A stretch of 64,000 nucleotides of DNA from Winogradskyella alexanderae (GCF_020166335.1 NZ_JAIUJR010000001.1:124001-188000), one strand, 5' to 3'. Counted from the first letter of the stretch, positions 19,140-29,413 are shown. A program made the numbers and translations. Notes: generated from the letters alone by a model not told the origin.

Positions 19140-19221
19140 TACTCAAGGTGGGAATCGAACCCACACTCCCGAAGGAACTGGATTTTGAATCCAGCGCGTC
19201 TACCAATTCCGCCACTTGAGC
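19140..19221 (-). tRNA. tRNA-Leu, anticodon CAA
   Basis: An 82-base class II tRNA. Acceptor GCTCAAG pairs with CTTGAGT (one G-T), D-loop AATTGGTAGACG, anticodon stem CTGGA/TCCAG with loop TTCAAAA (CAA, reads UUG), a short variable arm (TTCCTTCGGGA) and T-arm GTGGGTTCGAATCCCAC. Discriminator A at 19140; CCA is not encoded. Confidence 0.97.
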
Positions 19222-19291
19222 AAAACGGGACGACAAAAATAGAAAATATTTCTCTTGAGCCAATAAAAAAGGGGTAGTTTTATACTTCTAT

Positions 19292-19318
19292 GCGCAAATT
19301 ATTTTCCTAAATTTGCGC
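19292..19318 (+). promoter_or_regulatory. prs promoter with overlapping inverted repeat
   Basis: -7 box TAAATTTG (19308-19315) lies inside a perfect inverted repeat GCGCAAATT (19292-19300) / AATTTGCGC (19310-19318). A protein bound to the dyad would cover the -7 element. The ATG follows about 50 bases later. Confidence 0.6.
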
Positions 19319-19365
19319 TTTATCTTTAACCCTGATTAATTAACTCTAATTACCATCTAATTACC

Positions 19366-20304
19366 ATGCCATTTGCCACAGAAGCCAAAATTTTTACATG
19401 CTCCCAAAGTCGTTACCTAGCAGAAGAAATTGCAAAAGCCTATGGTGAGAAATTAGGGAATGTCATTACCTCTACATACAGTGATGGAGAATTTCAACCT
19501 TCATATGAAGAATCCATTCGAGGTACTCGAATTTTTATAATAGGGTCTACTCATCCAGGTCCCGAAAATTTAATGGAAATGCTTTTAATGATTGATGCCG
19601 CCAAGCGTGCATCAGCAAGGCACATTACTGCGGTAATGCCTTATTTTGGTTGGGCTAGGCAAGACAGAAAAGACAAACCAAGGGTGCCTATTGCCGCGAA
19701 GCTTGTTGCAAAAATGTTGGAGGCTGCCGGAGCAACTCGAATTATTACAATGGATTTGCATGCAGATCAGATACAAGGATTTTTTGAAAAACCAGTAGAT
19801 CATCTCTTTGCGTCAACTATATTTTTGCCTTACTTAAAAAGTTTAAACTTAGAAAACTTAACCATAGCATCTCCAGATATGGGAGGTTCTAAACGTGCAT
19901 ACTCCTATTCAAAAGCATTGTTGAGTGATGTTGTTATTTGTTATAAGCAACGTGCAAAAGCGAATGTTATTTCCCATATGGAACTAATTGGAGACGTTAC
20001 CGGTAAAAACGTAGTTTTGGTTGATGACATGGTAGATACTGCTGGCACTTTAACTAAAGCTGCAGATCTAATGATGGAGCGTGGCGCATTAAGTGTAAGA
20101 GCAATTTGTACGCATCCTATTCTTTCAGGAAGCGCATATGAACGACTAGAAAATTCAGCACTGCAAGAACTTATTGTTACGGACTCCATTCCTCTTAGAA
20201 AGGAAAGTAAAAAACTTAAAGTTTTAACTTGTGCAAACTTGTTTGCAGAGGTTATGAACAATGTTCACAACAATCAATCCATTAGTAATAAATTTATACT
20301 CTAA
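19366..20304 (+). CDS. prs: Ribose-phosphate pyrophosphokinase
   Basis: 312 residues, usual length for class I PRPP synthetase. Transfers pyrophosphate from ATP to ribose 5-phosphate to make PRPP for nucleotide, His and Trp synthesis. Visible motifs: the Mg/ATP flexible-loop region PYFGWARQDRK (about 94-104), MDLHADQIQGFF (about 129-140) and the PRPP-binding loop LVDDMVDTAGT (about 219-229). Single gene before rplY, with a promoter carrying an operator-like dyad. Confidence 0.97.
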   Translation: MPFATEAKIFTCSQSRYLAEEIAKAYGEKLGNVITSTYSDGEFQPSYEESIRGTRIFIIGSTHPGPENLMEMLLMIDAAKRASARHITAVMPYFGWARQDRKDKPRVPIAAKLVAKMLEAAGATRIITMDLHADQIQGFFEKPVDHLFASTIFLPYLKSLNLENLTIASPDMGGSKRAYSYSKALLSDVVICYKQRAKANVISHMELIGDVTGKNVVLVDDMVDTAGTLTKAADLMMERGALSVRAICTHPILSGSAYERLENSALQELIVTDSIPLRKESKKLKVLTCANLFAEVMNNVHNNQSISNKFIL

Positions 20305-20358
20305 TTTATCGGCTTCACTTTTGTCTACTAGTGATTATTTACATTAAAAAAAGTTGCT

Positions 20359-20394
20359 AAATACTAGTATTTCAACGATATATTCTTAAATTTG
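20359..20394 (+). promoter_or_regulatory. rplY promoter with a 14-bp palindrome upstream
   Basis: -7 box TAAATTTG at 20387-20394. A perfect palindrome AAATACTAGTATTT (20359-20372) sits where the -33 element would be. The predicted transcript starts after 20394, so the in-frame TTG at 20392 cannot be the start codon. Confidence 0.6.
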
Positions 20395-20442
20395 CACCCC
20401 TTTTACAGGGATAAATCATATTTAATAATAAACAATTTCAAA

Positions 20443-21087
20443 ATGAAATCAATTACAATCAATGGATCTCAAAGAGAAAGCGTAGGCAAAAAGTCAACAA
20501 AAGCCTTACGTAATGCTGGTCAGGTTCCTTGCGTATTATACGGAGGAGATAAGCCACTACATTTCTCTGCACCAGAATTGGCTTTCTCAAAGTTAGTGTA
20601 TACTCCAGATGCGCATACTGTTGTGATTGCCTTGGAAAATGGCGAAACTTATAATGCTGTAATGCAAGATATTCAGTTTCACCCCGTAACAGATAGAATA
20701 CTTCATGTAGACTTCTATCAAATATTTGAAAATAAAGAAATCACTATGGATATTCCTGTTAAAACAGTAGGAACGTCTAAAGGTGTTTTAAATGGTGGTA
20801 ATTTAAGAAGACCTTATCGTAAATTAAGAGTAAAGGCTATTCCATCTAAATTACCGGACTTTATTGAAATTGACATTACTCCATTAAAAATTGGAAGTAA
20901 GTTATACATCAGTGAATTAAGAAATGACGATTATAAGTTACTACATCCAGACAACACGGTTGTTTGCCAGGTTAGACGTAGTAGACTTGCAATTGTTGAT
21001 TTAGAAGAGGAAGAAGAGGAAGGAGCAGAAGAAGGAGCAACTGCAGATGCAAGTGCAGATTCGCCTGCTACCGAAGCTCAAGAATAA
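20443..21087 (+). CDS. rplY: 50S ribosomal protein L25/general stress protein Ctc
   Basis: 214 residues from the ATG at 20443 ([12 protein letters not shown]). L25 binds 5S rRNA. The N-terminal L25 domain (about 1-95) is followed by the C-terminal TL5/CTC beta domain (about 100-185) and an acidic Glu/Ala-rich tail (about 188-214), the long form found in Bacteroidota. The ATG is chosen over an upstream TTG because the -7 box lies in between. A terminator follows. Confidence 0.95.
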   Translation: MKSITINGSQRESVGKKSTKALRNAGQVPCVLYGGDKPLHFSAPELAFSKLVYTPDAHTVVIALENGETYNAVMQDIQFHPVTDRILHVDFYQIFENKEITMDIPVKTVGTSKGVLNGGNLRRPYRKLRVKAIPSKLPDFIEIDITPLKIGSKLYISELRNDDYKLLHPDNTVVCQVRRSRLAIVDLEEEEEEGAEEGATADASADSPATEAQE

Positions 21088-21106
21088 GCAAAGCTTTACA
21101 GCATAC

Positions 21107-21145
21107 AAAAAAAGCATTCTATAACGGAATGCTTTTTTATTTTTG
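21107..21145 (+). terminator. rplY terminator overlapping the pth promoter
   Basis: Stem GCATTC/GAATGC with A-run and T-run (21107-21138). The T-run merges into TATTTTTG (21138-21145), a consensus -7 box that would start the pth transcript 10-15 bases before its ATG. Termination and initiation are fused in about 40 bases. Confidence 0.75.
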
Positions 21146-21160
21146 CACAAACATGTATGC

Positions 21161-21793
21161 ATGTGGGATAAAATTAGAAAGTGGCTTGGTTTTGGTAGTG
21201 CTAAAAGAGAAGTACAATTTAACACGATGAAAAAGTATTTGGTTGTTGGTCTTGGTAATATTGGTGAAAAATATGCTGGTACTAGACATAATATTGGTTT
21301 TCAGATTTTAGATCATTTAGCCAATACAGAAGAACTGTCTTTTAAATCTGCAAAGCTTGGTGATATTTCCTCATTAAAAATAAAAGGACGCTCCGTCCTA
21401 TTATTAAAACCTAGTACCTACATGAATCTCAGTGGTAAGTCAGTTAAATATTGGCTTACTAAGGAAAAAATACCTGTAGAAAACCTCCTTATTATTACTG
21501 ACGATCTAAATATTCCATTTGGGACCCTGCGATTAAAGACAAAAGGAAGCGATGGTGGTCACAATGGCTTAAAAGATATTCAAGAAAAGTTGCAAACCAC
21601 AAAATACAATAGATTTAGATTTGGCATAAGTGATAGCTTCAATAAAGGAAGTCAAGTTGATTATGTTCTTGGTGAATGGACTGAAGAAGAAAAAACTAAA
21701 TTAAAGGAGCGACTTGACAAATCTGCAGAATTGATTCGTTCTTTCGTTTTTTCTGGAGTCAACAATACAATGAATCAATTTAATGGAAAATGA
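21161..21793 (+). CDS. pth: Peptidyl-tRNA hydrolase
   Basis: 210 residues from ATG 21161; the catalytic domain begins at a second ATG (21227, MKKYLVVGLGN). Releases tRNA from drop-off peptidyl-tRNA. Active-site elements: Asn in GLGNIG, catalytic His in TRHNIGF, YMNLSG and DDLNIPFG, and GSDGGHNG. The first 22 residues (basic, ending just before MKKYL) are an N-terminal extension that I recall from several flavobacterial homologues; it may be real or the start may be 21227. An upstream TTG at 21143 overlaps the promoter and is rejected. Confidence 0.94.
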   Translation: MWDKIRKWLGFGSAKREVQFNTMKKYLVVGLGNIGEKYAGTRHNIGFQILDHLANTEELSFKSAKLGDISSLKIKGRSVLLLKPSTYMNLSGKSVKYWLTKEKIPVENLLIITDDLNIPFGTLRLKTKGSDGGHNGLKDIQEKLQTTKYNRFRFGISDSFNKGSQVDYVLGEWTEEEKTKLKERLDKSAELIRSFVFSGVNNTMNQFNGK

Positions 21794-21820
21794 AAAAAGC
21801 CGTCAAATAACGGCTTTTTT
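21793..21820. terminator. Bidirectional terminator between pth and the PorP/SprF gene
   Basis: AAAAAGCCG and CGGCTTTTT form the stem; A-run and T-run allow use on both strands by the convergent genes. Confidence 0.88.
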
Positions 21821-21834
21821 CATTTACTTAAATA

Positions 21835-22743
21835 TTAATCTGTTCTGCTAAAGACGAATCTAATAAAGACTTCGTGCGTACCATTACTGTTATTTGAAAT
21901 TTCATCTCTAGTTGAGCTTTCATAGGCATAACCTATATCCAACCAATCTGCAAGGTTTATCATCATTAGACCACCAAAAGCTTCATCTGTACGGTATGCA
22001 AGTCCAACTTCAAATCTATTGTAAAACCTAAAGGCTCCCGTTAGATCAACCGATAGCGGTGTCCCATCTACATACCTAACCATTGTAGATGGTCTAAACT
22101 CAGTATTGTCACTAATCCTAAAGTTGTACCCGCCTGAAATATATATATGAGCTTCTTGAGTCGCTTGGGTTACTCTCCCATCGGCTTCGTCTAGTCGTTC
22201 CGTGGACAATATTCTTGGTACAGAGAGCGATACAAAATACTTGTCGTGCATTAAATAAGCACCAGCTCCAAAATTCGGTCTAAAACCGCTATCAATATTA
22301 CCCAATGCAGGGTCGTCTGGCAAACCAATATTTGTGAGATTTCCTCTATCTATATCGTAAGTGCTACCACCTGCTTTTAAGCCTAAAAATAGATCTGCCG
22401 TTTCCGAAACTTGCAGTTTATAAGAAAAATCAATGTTAAAACTTGTTTGATTTTCAATAAAAACCTGGTCACTTACTATAGATAAGCCTATCCCAACCTT
22501 TTCTCCTAATGGTCTTGAATAAAAGAAACTCTGCGTTTCTGGTGCTCCAATTACACTTATCCATTGACTTCTAAAATTCGATGTTAGGTTGGCCGTACCA
22601 TCAGCTCCAGCATATGCAGGATTGATAACATTCATTGTGTATCTATACAACGTATAATTTGGTTCTTGTTGAGCATATACAGACTCAAACAAAAGAATTG
22701 CAATTATGATTAATGTGTTTTTATATAATTTCATTGTGTTCAT
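21835..22743 (-). CDS. PorP/SprF family type IX secretion system outer-membrane protein
   Basis: 302 residues with a signal peptide (ending VYAQQ). The mature N-terminus PNYTLYRYTMNVINPAYAGADG (split: YTLYRYTMNV then INPAYAG) is the hallmark of the PorP/SprF family, followed by a beta-barrel. In Flavobacterium, SprF-type proteins are needed for secretion of particular cargo with type B C-terminal domains. This gene lies 19 bases after exactly such a cargo gene on the same strand. Two start ATGs exist (22743 or 22734); the first is used here. Confidence 0.93.
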   Translation of the reverse strand: MNTMKLYKNTLIIIAILLFESVYAQQEPNYTLYRYTMNVINPAYAGADGTANLTSNFRSQWISVIGAPETQSFFYSRPLGEKVGIGLSIVSDQVFIENQTSFNIDFSYKLQVSETADLFLGLKAGGSTYDIDRGNLTNIGLPDDPALGNIDSGFRPNFGAGAYLMHDKYFVSLSVPRILSTERLDEADGRVTQATQEAHIYISGGYNFRISDNTEFRPSTMVRYVDGTPLSVDLTGAFRFYNRFEVGLAYRTDEAFGGLMMINLADWLDIGYAYESSTRDEISNNSNGTHEVFIRFVFSRTD

Positions 22744-22762
22744 TTATTTAAGTTATATATGC

Positions 22763-25700
22763 TTAAAGTGTTAGGTAAATCCATCCTGTTAATACGACTG
22801 TACCATCACCATTTTGATCAACCTGATAATAATATGATCCTGTTGGTAATGTATCACCACTATAAGTACCATTCCAATCGTTATTATAACCTCGAGTACT
22901 AAACACTTCTCTTCCCCAGCGATTAAATACCTTGACACTTGCATTAGGGAATCTATCTGCATTAATAATAATCCATGTATCATTTATACCATCACCATTT
23001 GGTGTTAGTACATCATTGACAATTAACCCATCACAAACATCTCCTATACCGTTTCCATTTACATCTTTTTGATCTGGGTTTACATCAAACTGGCAATTAT
23101 CATCTATGTCTAGTACACCATCATTATCGTCATCATCATCACAGATATCACCTAAACCGTCCATGTCATTATCTGCTTGGTCTGGGTTTGGAGTTGTTGG
23201 ACAATTATCAACAGCATTTAAAACACCATCTCCATCAATATCCTCATCACAGACATCTCCTATACCATCGTTATCCAAATCCGCTTGATCTGTATTGGCT
23301 GTTTCTGGACAGTTATCATCATCGTTTTGAATTGTATCACCATCTATATCATTTGGATCTCTTGTGCCACAGACTTCTAGTGTAAACTCTTCAATTGTTC
23401 CACCATCTAAGGCGCCAAAAGTATCTGTTACGGTTAAGGTCCAAGTCCCTGCAGAGAAATCGCCATTAAAATCGTTTAAATCTCCTTCTGGAATAAACGT
23501 TCCAGTGAATGGTGCAGATGCTCCCGTAATAGGTATTGAAGCGTCTTGATCAAACGTTGTATCTATATAATCTTGGGCAAATATCGCACCATTACCTGTA
23601 GATAACTCCACGGTAACTCCTGTTGGGCTAGTAATGAAAACATCCAAATCACTCACCCAGGTATGGGGAATTGTAATGGTTACGTTAACATCAGAAATAA
23701 TGAGAACTTCCTGAATATCAACACTTACAGTATATGTTGCATCTTCGCCACTATCTGCAATTGTAACAGGTGTTTCACTAGATGTCTGGATATCACATTC
23801 TATATCACAAACATCTCCAATCCCGTTATTGTTAAAATCTGATTGATCTGCATTAGGTGTTTCAGGACAATTATCATCCACATTTAAAACACCGTCACCA
23901 TCGATATCGTCATCACAAACATCTCCAATCCCATCATTATCGATATCAGATTGGTCAACATTTGCAACAGTAGGACAATTATCCTCATCGTTTGGTATGC
24001 CGTCACTATCGATATCTGGCTGAGGACTTCCGCAAATTTCAAGTGACCAGCTATCTATGCTTCCTGTGTCTATCCCGGCATTGTCCGAAACATTCAAAGT
24101 CCATGTTCCACCAGAAAATCCACCTATTAAAACGGCAAGGTCTTCATCTGGCAAAAATTCTCCTGTAAAAGGTGCCGAGCCATCTGCAATTGGAGTTGTT
24201 GCATTGGTGGTGAATACCGTACCTATAAAATTATCGCCACTTCCACCATTTCTATCAGATAAAATAACCTCTGTACCATTTGGTGCTCTTAAAGTTAAGA
24301 TTAAATCGGCATCGAACGTATGAGTAATATTCACCGTAACTATAATATCTGTTATAAGAGACGTAACGGGAACATTAATAGAAGATTCTGCTCCTACTGG
24401 GTTATTATCAGGGATATTTATTGGTGTATCTGATGAATTGTAAACCGTACAAAATATATTGGCAGTTGTAAATGAAGCCTCTGAATAATTACCTTGTCCA
24501 CAATCGTTTATACTTCTAACCCTCCAAAAATACGCCGTTACTATATCTAAAGTCGTAACAATAAAAGTTGGATCTGTAACACTTCCATTAGCAACAATAT
24601 TTGTAAAACCTGTATCTGTTGCAACATCAATTTCATATGAAGTTGCATTAGGATCTGCATCCCAAGTGAATACAGCATTACTTGCTTCAACAGTGTCAGA
24701 ACCATCAGCTGGCGTCAATAAATTTAGAGTTGGATAGTTTGTGTCAAAAACGTTAAATGATACATCTGACGATTTTGTAATAGCTCCTGACGTCCCAGTT
24801 AATTGAATAGGATAATTGCCAATTGCAAGTCCACCTATTCCTGATATTGTGACTGTAACAGTAGTGCCATCTGCCGTTGCACTTGTTGGAGCAAACGTAG
24901 CTGTTGTGCCTGCAGGAAGACCTGTTGCACTAAAATCAGTTACTCCAGAAAAACCAAGAAACGTGTTATAGGTGAACGTATAAACTACATCATCAGGTGA
25001 GCAAACATCAATATTGGATTCATCTACATTTAAAACAAACTCAGATTCTTGAAGCGAAAAATTCGTTGAATTAATTGCATAGAATATATTATTATTGCCT
25101 TCAACCTTAACTCTGGCTGAGGATGAGTCACCTCCCGTTATAGGCACTGTAACAACGTGCTCACCATCATTGGGCACGTTAGATGCCATTACAAAAGGAA
25201 ATGTAAAGCCGCCATCTGTAGAAAGTAATATATTAACTGTTGGTGTATTCACTGCGCCACTATCAGTTCCTGCAACATCCCATGTAACTGTCTGATTAGA
25301 TCCAGCATCCCAAGTTTCATTCGTAGTTTGTGATGTTACAACAAAAGGTCCTGCGCCATCATCAACTGTTACTCCCATGCTATCAAAATCACTTTGTGGT
25401 GTTTGACCCACACCATCTGCCTCACTTCGGTCTCTTACAGTTAAGGCATAATTCAAGGTTCTAGACACATTTGAAACCGATTCCCAGGATGAATTGTCTA
25501 CCGTTTCAGCAGGAAACTGTTCTGTTAATTCGCCAGCAATTACACGTTCAATTATTGGCATGTATCTATCTGGTGATGTGCTAGGTGGTCTGGATCGCCA
25601 AACGGAACCAGAGGTTAAATTAGGTCCAAAATTCCCTGAGGTTGTTACGCCATCATCTATTTGTTCCCATGTATAAGTGAGTATATCCGCTGTATCGGGA

Positions 25701-27052
25701 TCAGTTGCATTTCCTCGAAGAACAAATGCGGTCCCAATTGGTATGGTATAATCATCACCGGCATCTGCAATAGGTGGATTGTTGGTTATTGCAGTTCCAA
25801 CCCAACAAGTCCGTGTCTGTAAATTATTTAATATTTGAAGAATACTATAGTAGTGAAAATAAGGGTCAGAATGATCCTGTACATCATTTGGGCCTGTAAT
25901 ACCGGCATAGCCCATTATTGTGGTTCCACTTCCTGGTTCTGCATTAACACCTGTGCCTTCACTGCTGAATGAAAAGGTGTGATTTGCTCCCATCTGATGG
26001 CCAATTTCGTGAGGAACATAATCGATATCAAAGAAATCGGACATATACGGTCCACCATCATTGTCTAAAAATGAATGCGATGAAAATCCTGATCCTTTGG
26101 AGCCATCTACACAAACACAGCCTATACATCCTGCATTACCATTGTTACCTCCAAAATGGAATAAGTGGCCGACATCATAATTATCTTCACCAACTATTGA
26201 TGTTAAAGTACCTTGTAATTCTCCGTTAAAACTTCCGAAATAAGGGTCTGTAGCAGTATCTGTAAATATTATCTCTGTTCCTGTTACCAATGTAAAGGTA
26301 ACAGCCATATCGACTTCAAAAACTTCATTAGATCTGTTTAAGGTAGATACAACTTGTGCAAGTGCATCCTCTGCTGGCCCACCATTACCTGCGTCTCCAT
26401 CATCCCAAAATCCAGTATATTCAGCTGTTGTAGAAATCGCAATTCTAAATGTTCTTAAGGTCTGGTCATTTGCGTCTCGACCTGTTAAGTTGCTTGCATC
26501 AATCGGGAAAAACTCTTCAGTTAAACAACTAAAATCTTTTATGTCTTCTATTCTAACTTCTCTAGAATAATTTATGTATTCAGTATTGTTTGTCCTAGTC
26601 AATGGTACGGTAAAACTCACTGGTTCATTTGGAGATGAAATCATAGTTTGGAGACCCTGCGGTGTGACACTAAATCTAGCCCTTGTCCCAGGTTTGTCAA
26701 TACTAAAACCTAAGTAGGTTTTAATTTCGGGATATAATTCAGATAAATCACTTGATAAAACTGGCGCTTCAACGACATTAAATTGAACCAAATCCCCTTC
26801 ATGGTTTGGAAGAAAAACTCTAACTGGCGATTGTGCAGTATTATCACCTCTAAGCGGTGCTTCGATAAGTTGTTCTTTTAAAGCATCTATATTAAGTCTA
26901 AAAGTTTGATAGTGCTTCGGATTAAGTTGCGATTGATTGACATTAATTAGCTCTGTTCGCTGTGTTTGTTGCCAATAGTTCTCTTGGGAGAATACTGAAA
27001 ATACACATAAAAACATGGATAATGACAAAACAAAATGTAGCTTTGTTTTCAT
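22763..27052 (-). CDS. Secreted multidomain zinc metalloprotease with type B T9SS sorting domain
   Basis: 1429 residues. Signal peptide (1-23), pro-region (about 24-190), reprolysin-like metalloprotease (about 195-415) with [11 protein letters not shown] at 348-358 (HExxHxxGxxH), PKD-like region (about 420-600), fibronectin III-like domain (about 771-866), P/Homo-B domain (about 868-1007), thrombospondin type 3 Asp-rich calcium repeats (about 1009-1082), second P domain (1082-1228), second thrombospondin type 3 block (1232-1340) and a type B gliding-motility C-terminal domain (about 1341-1429, [25 protein letters not shown]). It is exported by T9SS and is likely cell-surface bound or released. 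First gene of an operon with a PorP/SprF gene. Confidence 0.93.
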   Translation of the reverse strand: MKTKLHFVLSLSMFLCVFSVFSQENYWQQTQRTELINVNQSQLNPKHYQTFRLNIDALKEQLIEAPLRGDNTAQSPVRVFLPNHEGDLVQFNVVEAPVLSSDLSELYPEIKTYLGFSIDKPGTRARFSVTPQGLQTMISSPNEPVSFTVPLTRTNNTEYINYSREVRIEDIKDFSCLTEEFFPIDASNLTGRDANDQTLRTFRIAISTTAEYTGFWDDGDAGNGGPAEDALAQVVSTLNRSNEVFEVDMAVTFTLVTGTEIIFTDTATDPYFGSFNGELQGTLTSIVGEDNYDVGHLFHFGGNNGNAGCIGCVCVDGSKGSGFSSHSFLDNDGGPYMSDFFDIDYVPHEIGHQMGANHTFSFSSEGTGVNAEPGSGTTIMGYAGITGPNDVQDHSDPYFHYYSILQILNNLQTRTCWVGTAITNNPPIADAGDDYTIPIGTAFVLRGNATDPDTADILTYTWEQIDDGVTTSGNFGPNLTSGSVWRSRPPSTSPDRYMPIIERVIAGELTEQFPAETVDNSSWESVSNVSRTLNYALTVRDRSEADGVGQTPQSDFDSMGVTVDDGAGPFVVTSQTTNETWDAGSNQTVTWDVAGTDSGAVNTPTVNILLSTDGGFTFPFVMASNVPNDGEHVVTVPITGGDSSSARVKVEGNNNIFYAINSTNFSLQESEFVLNVDESNIDVCSPDDVVYTFTYNTFLGFSGVTDFSATGLPAGTTATFAPTSATADGTTVTVTISGIGGLAIGNYPIQLTGTSGAITKSSDVSFNVFDTNYPTLNLLTPADGSDTVEASNAVFTWDADPNATSYEIDVATDTGFTNIVANGSVTDPTFIVTTLDIVTAYFWRVRSINDCGQGNYSEASFTTANIFCTVYNSSDTPINIPDNNPVGAESSINVPVTSLITDIIVTVNITHTFDADLILTLRAPNGTEVILSDRNGGSGDNFIGTVFTTNATTPIADGSAPFTGEFLPDEDLAVLIGGFSGGTWTLNVSDNAGIDTGSIDSWSLEICGSPQPDIDSDGIPNDEDNCPTVANVDQSDIDNDGIGDVCDDDIDGDGVLNVDDNCPETPNADQSDFNNNGIGDVCDIECDIQTSSETPVTIADSGEDATYTVSVDIQEVLIISDVNVTITIPHTWVSDLDVFITSPTGVTVELSTGNGAIFAQDYIDTTFDQDASIPITGASAPFTGTFIPEGDLNDFNGDFSAGTWTLTVTDTFGALDGGTIEEFTLEVCGTRDPNDIDGDTIQNDDDNCPETANTDQADLDNDGIGDVCDEDIDGDGVLNAVDNCPTTPNPDQADNDMDGLGDICDDDDDNDGVLDIDDNCQFDVNPDQKDVNGNGIGDVCDGLIVNDVLTPNGDGINDTWIIINADRFPNASVKVFNRWGREVFSTRGYNNDWNGTYSGDTLPTGSYYYQVDQNGDGTVVLTGWIYLTL

Positions 27053-27149
27053 AAATTGTTGTGTAGAATATTAAAATTCTCCGAATTTAAAATTTTCTAA
27101 AGAAACACTAAATAGATTGTCAAAAAAATTATAAAATTCTTATCCATTC

Positions 27150-28064
27150 TTGAGTTTGACTGAAAAATCAGCAAAAGTTACAACAATAGGGACATTTGAC
27201 GGCGTTCATATAGGGCATCAAAAAATATTGAATCGCGTGGTTAAACTTGCCAAAAAGCGTGGTTTTGAACCTGTTGTACTTACTCTTTTTCCACACCCAA
27301 GAATGGTTCTACAAAAAGACGATTCCATAAAACTTCTAAACACAATTGATGAGCGCGTAACAATTTTAAAGTCTTACGGCATTTCAGAAGTCGTAGTTAA
27401 AGAGTTTACCAAAGAATTTGCAAACTTATCTGCGCGAGACTACGTGCAAAAGATTTTAATTAATGAATTAAATACCAAACAAATTGTTATTGGGTATGAT
27501 CATCACTTCGGCAAAAACAGAAGTGCAAATATTAATGACCTAAGACTTTTTGCTGAGGAATTTAAATTTACTATCGAGGAAATCTCAGCACAAGACATAA
27601 AAGATGTAACGGTTAGTTCTACCAAAATCAGGAATGCTTTAAATAATGGACAAGTTGCATTGGCCAATAGTTACTTAGGTTATAATTACTTTATTACCGG
27701 AAAAGTTGTAAAAGGTAAAGGGTTAGGTCGTAAGTTAGATTTCCCAACTGCCAATATTTATATAAAAGAAATCTACAAATTAATTCCTGCTGATGGAGTT
27801 TACGTCGTAAAATCGTCTTTTCATAATAGAGTAGTTTACGGTATGATGAATATTGGCAGTAACCCAACTGTTAGTGGTAAAGGCAGGTCCATTGAGGTAA
27901 ACTTCTTTAATTTTAATGAAACGATTTATGGCGACATATTTAAAGTCGAATTTTTAAAACGACTTAGAAGTGAGCAGAAATTTGAAAACATTAATGCTCT
28001 AAAAGCACAATTGAAGAAAGACAGGTCTGATGCCCAAGATTACATCAAGCAACTAAATGAATAA
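27150..28064 (+). CDS. ribF: Bifunctional riboflavin kinase/FAD synthetase, non-ATG start
   Basis: About 304 residues. Makes FMN and FAD from riboflavin. The N-terminal adenylyltransferase domain has GTFDGVHIGHQK (about residues 13-24) and STKIRNALNNG; the C-terminal flavokinase domain (about 180-300) has GRKLDFPTAN. There is no ATG or GTG between the in-frame TAA at 27132 and the GTFDGVH motif, so translation must start at TTG 27150 or TTG 27156 (or a rarer codon); the N-terminus is short compared with relatives. Its last 8 bases overlap the next gene. Confidence 0.93.
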   Translation: MSLTEKSAKVTTIGTFDGVHIGHQKILNRVVKLAKKRGFEPVVLTLFPHPRMVLQKDDSIKLLNTIDERVTILKSYGISEVVVKEFTKEFANLSARDYVQKILINELNTKQIVIGYDHHFGKNRSANINDLRLFAEEFKFTIEEISAQDIKDVTVSSTKIRNALNNGQVALANSYLGYNYFITGKVVKGKGLGRKLDFPTANIYIKEIYKLIPADGVYVVKSSFHNRVVYGMMNIGSNPTVSGKGRSIEVNFFNFNETIYGDIFKVEFLKRLRSEQKFENINALKAQLKKDRSDAQDYIKQLNE

Positions 28065-29364
28065 AATTTTATTCAGACATATTGACAATTCTGGACTTGT
28101 AGTTTTTAGAATATTCTTTGGTCTCTTGTGTTTTCTAGAGTCTGTTGGTGCAGTGGTAACAGGTTGGGTAAAACGAACTTTAGTAGAGCCCGAATTTACA
28201 TTTTCATTTATCGGGTTTGAATGGCTTCAACCATTACCAGGAAACTGGATGTATATCTATTACATAGTAATGGGTGTTTTTGGCCTTCTAATTATGGTTG
28301 GCTATAAATACCGATTTAGTATGCTTATGTTTGCTTTTATGTGGACCGCAACATATTTAATGCAAAAATCCGCATATAACAATCATTATTATCTCTTGTT
28401 TATTTTAAGTTTTTTAATGGTGCTTTTACCTGCACACCGTTATGCCTCAATTGACGTAAAACTAAATCCCAAAATAAAAAGTATTTCGATGCCAGCTTGG
28501 TGTAGATGGCTCTTTGTGATACAGTTGTTTATACTTTACACCTACGCTTCAATTGCCAAATTGTATCCGGATTGGTTGGATACTTCGGTAGTTGCATTAT
28601 TAATGAAAGGTAAAGCTGGATACCCAATAATTGGAGAGTTCTTGCAGCAAAAAGGAACCCACTATTTTATTGCCTATGGAGGTATTTTGTTTGATGGTCT
28701 CATAATTCCGTTACTGCTATTTAAACCAACACGCCGAATTGCTTTTTTTGCATCAATCTTTTTTCACTTGTTCAATTCAATAGTATTTCAAATCGGTATT
28801 TTCCCTTACCTATCCTTAGCATTTAGTTTATTTTTCTTTAGACCTGAAACTGTTAAAGGAATTTTCCTAAAGAAAAAACCGCTCTATAAAGACCAAGAAG
28901 TTATTATTCCAAAAAATGCAAAGATCATTTCATTTGCCTTTATAATCTATTTTGTAATACATCTTGCATTACCCTTAAGACATTATTATTTTGAAGACGA
29001 TGTGCTTTGGACTGAAGAGGGTCACCGCCTAGCCTGGCGTATGATGCTCAGGGCAAAATCTGGCAGTGCAACCTATAAGGTTGTAGATGTAAATTCAAAA
29101 CAAACAATACCAATAAATCTCAACGATTACCTCACAAAAAAACAACAACACGGTGCTAAAACAAAGCCAGATTTTATTTGGCAATTTGCCCAACATCTTA
29201 GAAAGGACTTTGCTAAAAAAGGGCAATCTGTGAAAGTATACGTTCGTTCTTATGTAAGCGTTAACGGTAGGCCTTCCAAACCTTTTATAAATCCTAAAGT
29301 AGACATTGCCAATGAGCCATGGCATCACTTTAAACACCACGTCTGGATATTACCTTCAAAATAG
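28057..29364 (+). CDS. HTTM domain membrane protein (vitamin K-dependent gamma-carboxylase-like)
   Basis: 435 residues. About eight hydrophobic helices in the first 300 residues form the HTTM (horizontally transferred transmembrane) domain, related to the membrane part of vitamin K-dependent gamma-glutamyl carboxylase. Typical pieces are SAYNNHYYLL (about 105-114) and FHLFNS (about 235-240). A C-terminal soluble region of about 120 residues follows (EEGHRLAWRMMLR near 325-337). The gene starts inside the end of ribF (ATGA-type 8-base overlap), so it is translationally coupled. Bacterial HTTM proteins have no settled activity. Confidence 0.85.
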   Translation: MNKILFRHIDNSGLVVFRIFFGLLCFLESVGAVVTGWVKRTLVEPEFTFSFIGFEWLQPLPGNWMYIYYIVMGVFGLLIMVGYKYRFSMLMFAFMWTATYLMQKSAYNNHYYLLFILSFLMVLLPAHRYASIDVKLNPKIKSISMPAWCRWLFVIQLFILYTYASIAKLYPDWLDTSVVALLMKGKAGYPIIGEFLQQKGTHYFIAYGGILFDGLIIPLLLFKPTRRIAFFASIFFHLFNSIVFQIGIFPYLSLAFSLFFFRPETVKGIFLKKKPLYKDQEVIIPKNAKIISFAFIIYFVIHLALPLRHYYFEDDVLWTEEGHRLAWRMMLRAKSGSATYKVVDVNSKQTIPINLNDYLTKKQQHGAKTKPDFIWQFAQHLRKDFAKKGQSVKVYVRSYVSVNGRPSKPFINPKVDIANEPWHHFKHHVWILPSK

Positions 29365-29371
29365 AGTTTGC

Positions 29372-29407
29372 TTTTGTTTTTATCTGGTTAAATTCTTTTT
29401 ACTTTTG
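29372..29407 (+). promoter_or_regulatory. serS promoter
   Basis: TTTTG (29372-29376), 23 bases, then TACTTTTG (29400-29407), a full match to TAnnTTTG. Predicted start about 40 bases before the ATG at 29454. Confidence 0.65.
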
Positions 29408-29413
29408 TTTTTC

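Noticed and set aside
19078-19263. A 61-residue open frame on the minus strand across the tRNA-Leu gene
   Set aside because: It simply translates the tRNA (VAELVDALDSKS type), a classic false protein call.
22789-25676. Several plus-strand and alternative-frame open frames inside the protease gene
   Set aside because: They are shadows of the Asp-rich thrombospondin and P-domain repeats, with no start signals or known motifs.
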